This document shows, in pieces, positions 33,347 to 33,486 of a DNA stretch of 33,486 nucleotides. The translations under genes and the position numbers were made by a program. Numbering within the stretch: the first letter of the stretch is position 1; every line of letters begins with the position of its first letter. The stretch is taken from the NCBI GenBank assembly GCA_019636535.1, contig JAHBXK010000035.1, positions 1 to 33,486 of the forward strand. The letters run 5' to 3'. The notes under the pieces were generated by a model that searched no databases, was not told the origin of the DNA, and saw nothing but the letters and a program-made list of their open reading frames with translations. This DNA is from Phycisphaeraceae bacterium. GTDB taxonomy: Bacteria; Planctomycetota; Phycisphaerae; Phycisphaerales; UBA1924.

Positions 33347-33486
33347 ACTACAACTCGGCCCGCGCGCTCGAGTTGCTCCGTGCCGGCACCGGCGACGCCC
33401 GGGCAGGGTTTCGCGATGGGCAGGAGGACGCGATACGGCACGTGGTTGAAGGCTGCGGCCGGTTGCTCGTGGTCCAACGGACCGGC
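33343..33486 (+). CDS. RecQ-like DNA helicase, N-terminal fragment cut by the window end
   Basis: Only 48 codons are visible, from ATG 33343, whose ATGA overlaps the hsdS stop. The residues FRDGQEDAIRHVV match the Q-motif of RecQ/DEAD helicases (F-R-x-G-Q-x-x-A), and RLLVVQRTG is the start of a Walker A loop. RecQ-family helicases occur in type I restriction-modification and other defence loci. The sequence breaks off in the P-loop, so family is inferred from the N-terminus only. It is translationally coupled to hsdS. Confidence 0.75.
   Translation, partial: MNYNSARALELLRAGTGDARAGFRDGQEDAIRHVVEGCGRLLVVQRTG

Overview
High-GC bacterial accessory DNA with densely packed genes, often coupled by 4-bp ATGA/GTGA overlaps. 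No rRNA, tRNA or CRISPR array was seen. The protein types (Hint-domain Ser/Gly protein, CusA/CusB/CusC-like lipoproteins with His-rich partners, prim-pol plus serine recombinase element) and the codon bias would suit a Planctomycetota (Phycisphaerae-like) genome. That placement is inference only; no marker gene is present.

Region A (1-5087, + strand) is a chain of six overlapping genes. They are the end of an unrecognised protein, a small SAM methyltransferase-like protein, a DUF115/sialyltransferase-like Rossmann protein, a Ser/Gly-rich low-complexity protein carrying an intein-like Hint domain, and two GT32/DXD glycosyltransferases. It reads as a self-contained surface- or virion-protein glycosylation and processing cassette. 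A prophage tail/cargo module is an alternative.

Region B (5056-22639, all - strand) is a heavy-metal/efflux island. In transcription order it holds a Cys/His-rich small protein, a CusC/TolC-type outer-membrane lipoprotein, a CusB-type adaptor, a CusA/CzcA RND pump, a family of three related small periplasmic proteins (two lipoproteins and one exported; two of them His-rich), a CPC-type P1B ATPase, a second Cys-rich small protein, a MacA-like adaptor, an ABC ATPase, two FtsX-type permeases and a tandem OB-like Cys-containing exported protein. No recognisable metal-responsive regulator is encoded in the cluster. The likely logic is cytosolic export by the ATPase, periplasmic buffering by the His/Cys-rich proteins, then transenvelope export by the RND pump, with a MacAB-like pump added.

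Region C (22898-29543, - strand) is an integrative-element core. It holds an orphan 345-aa protein, a 58-aa ORF, an AlpA/excisionase-like HTH protein, an 886-aa prim-pol/helicase, a low-complexity 224-aa ORF and a large serine recombinase. The last five are chained by ATGA overlaps. The 224-aa ORF contains an array of at least 12 copies of a 10-bp motif (consensus TTGGGCAAGT, both orientations, sometimes at 9-bp period), read in all three codon phases. It therefore looks like a DNA-level replication or recombination site rather than a conserved protein.

Region D (29699-33486, + strand) starts a defence locus with type I restriction-modification genes hsdM and hsdS, then the first codons of a RecQ-like helicase running off the window. 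No hsdR is visible inside the window.
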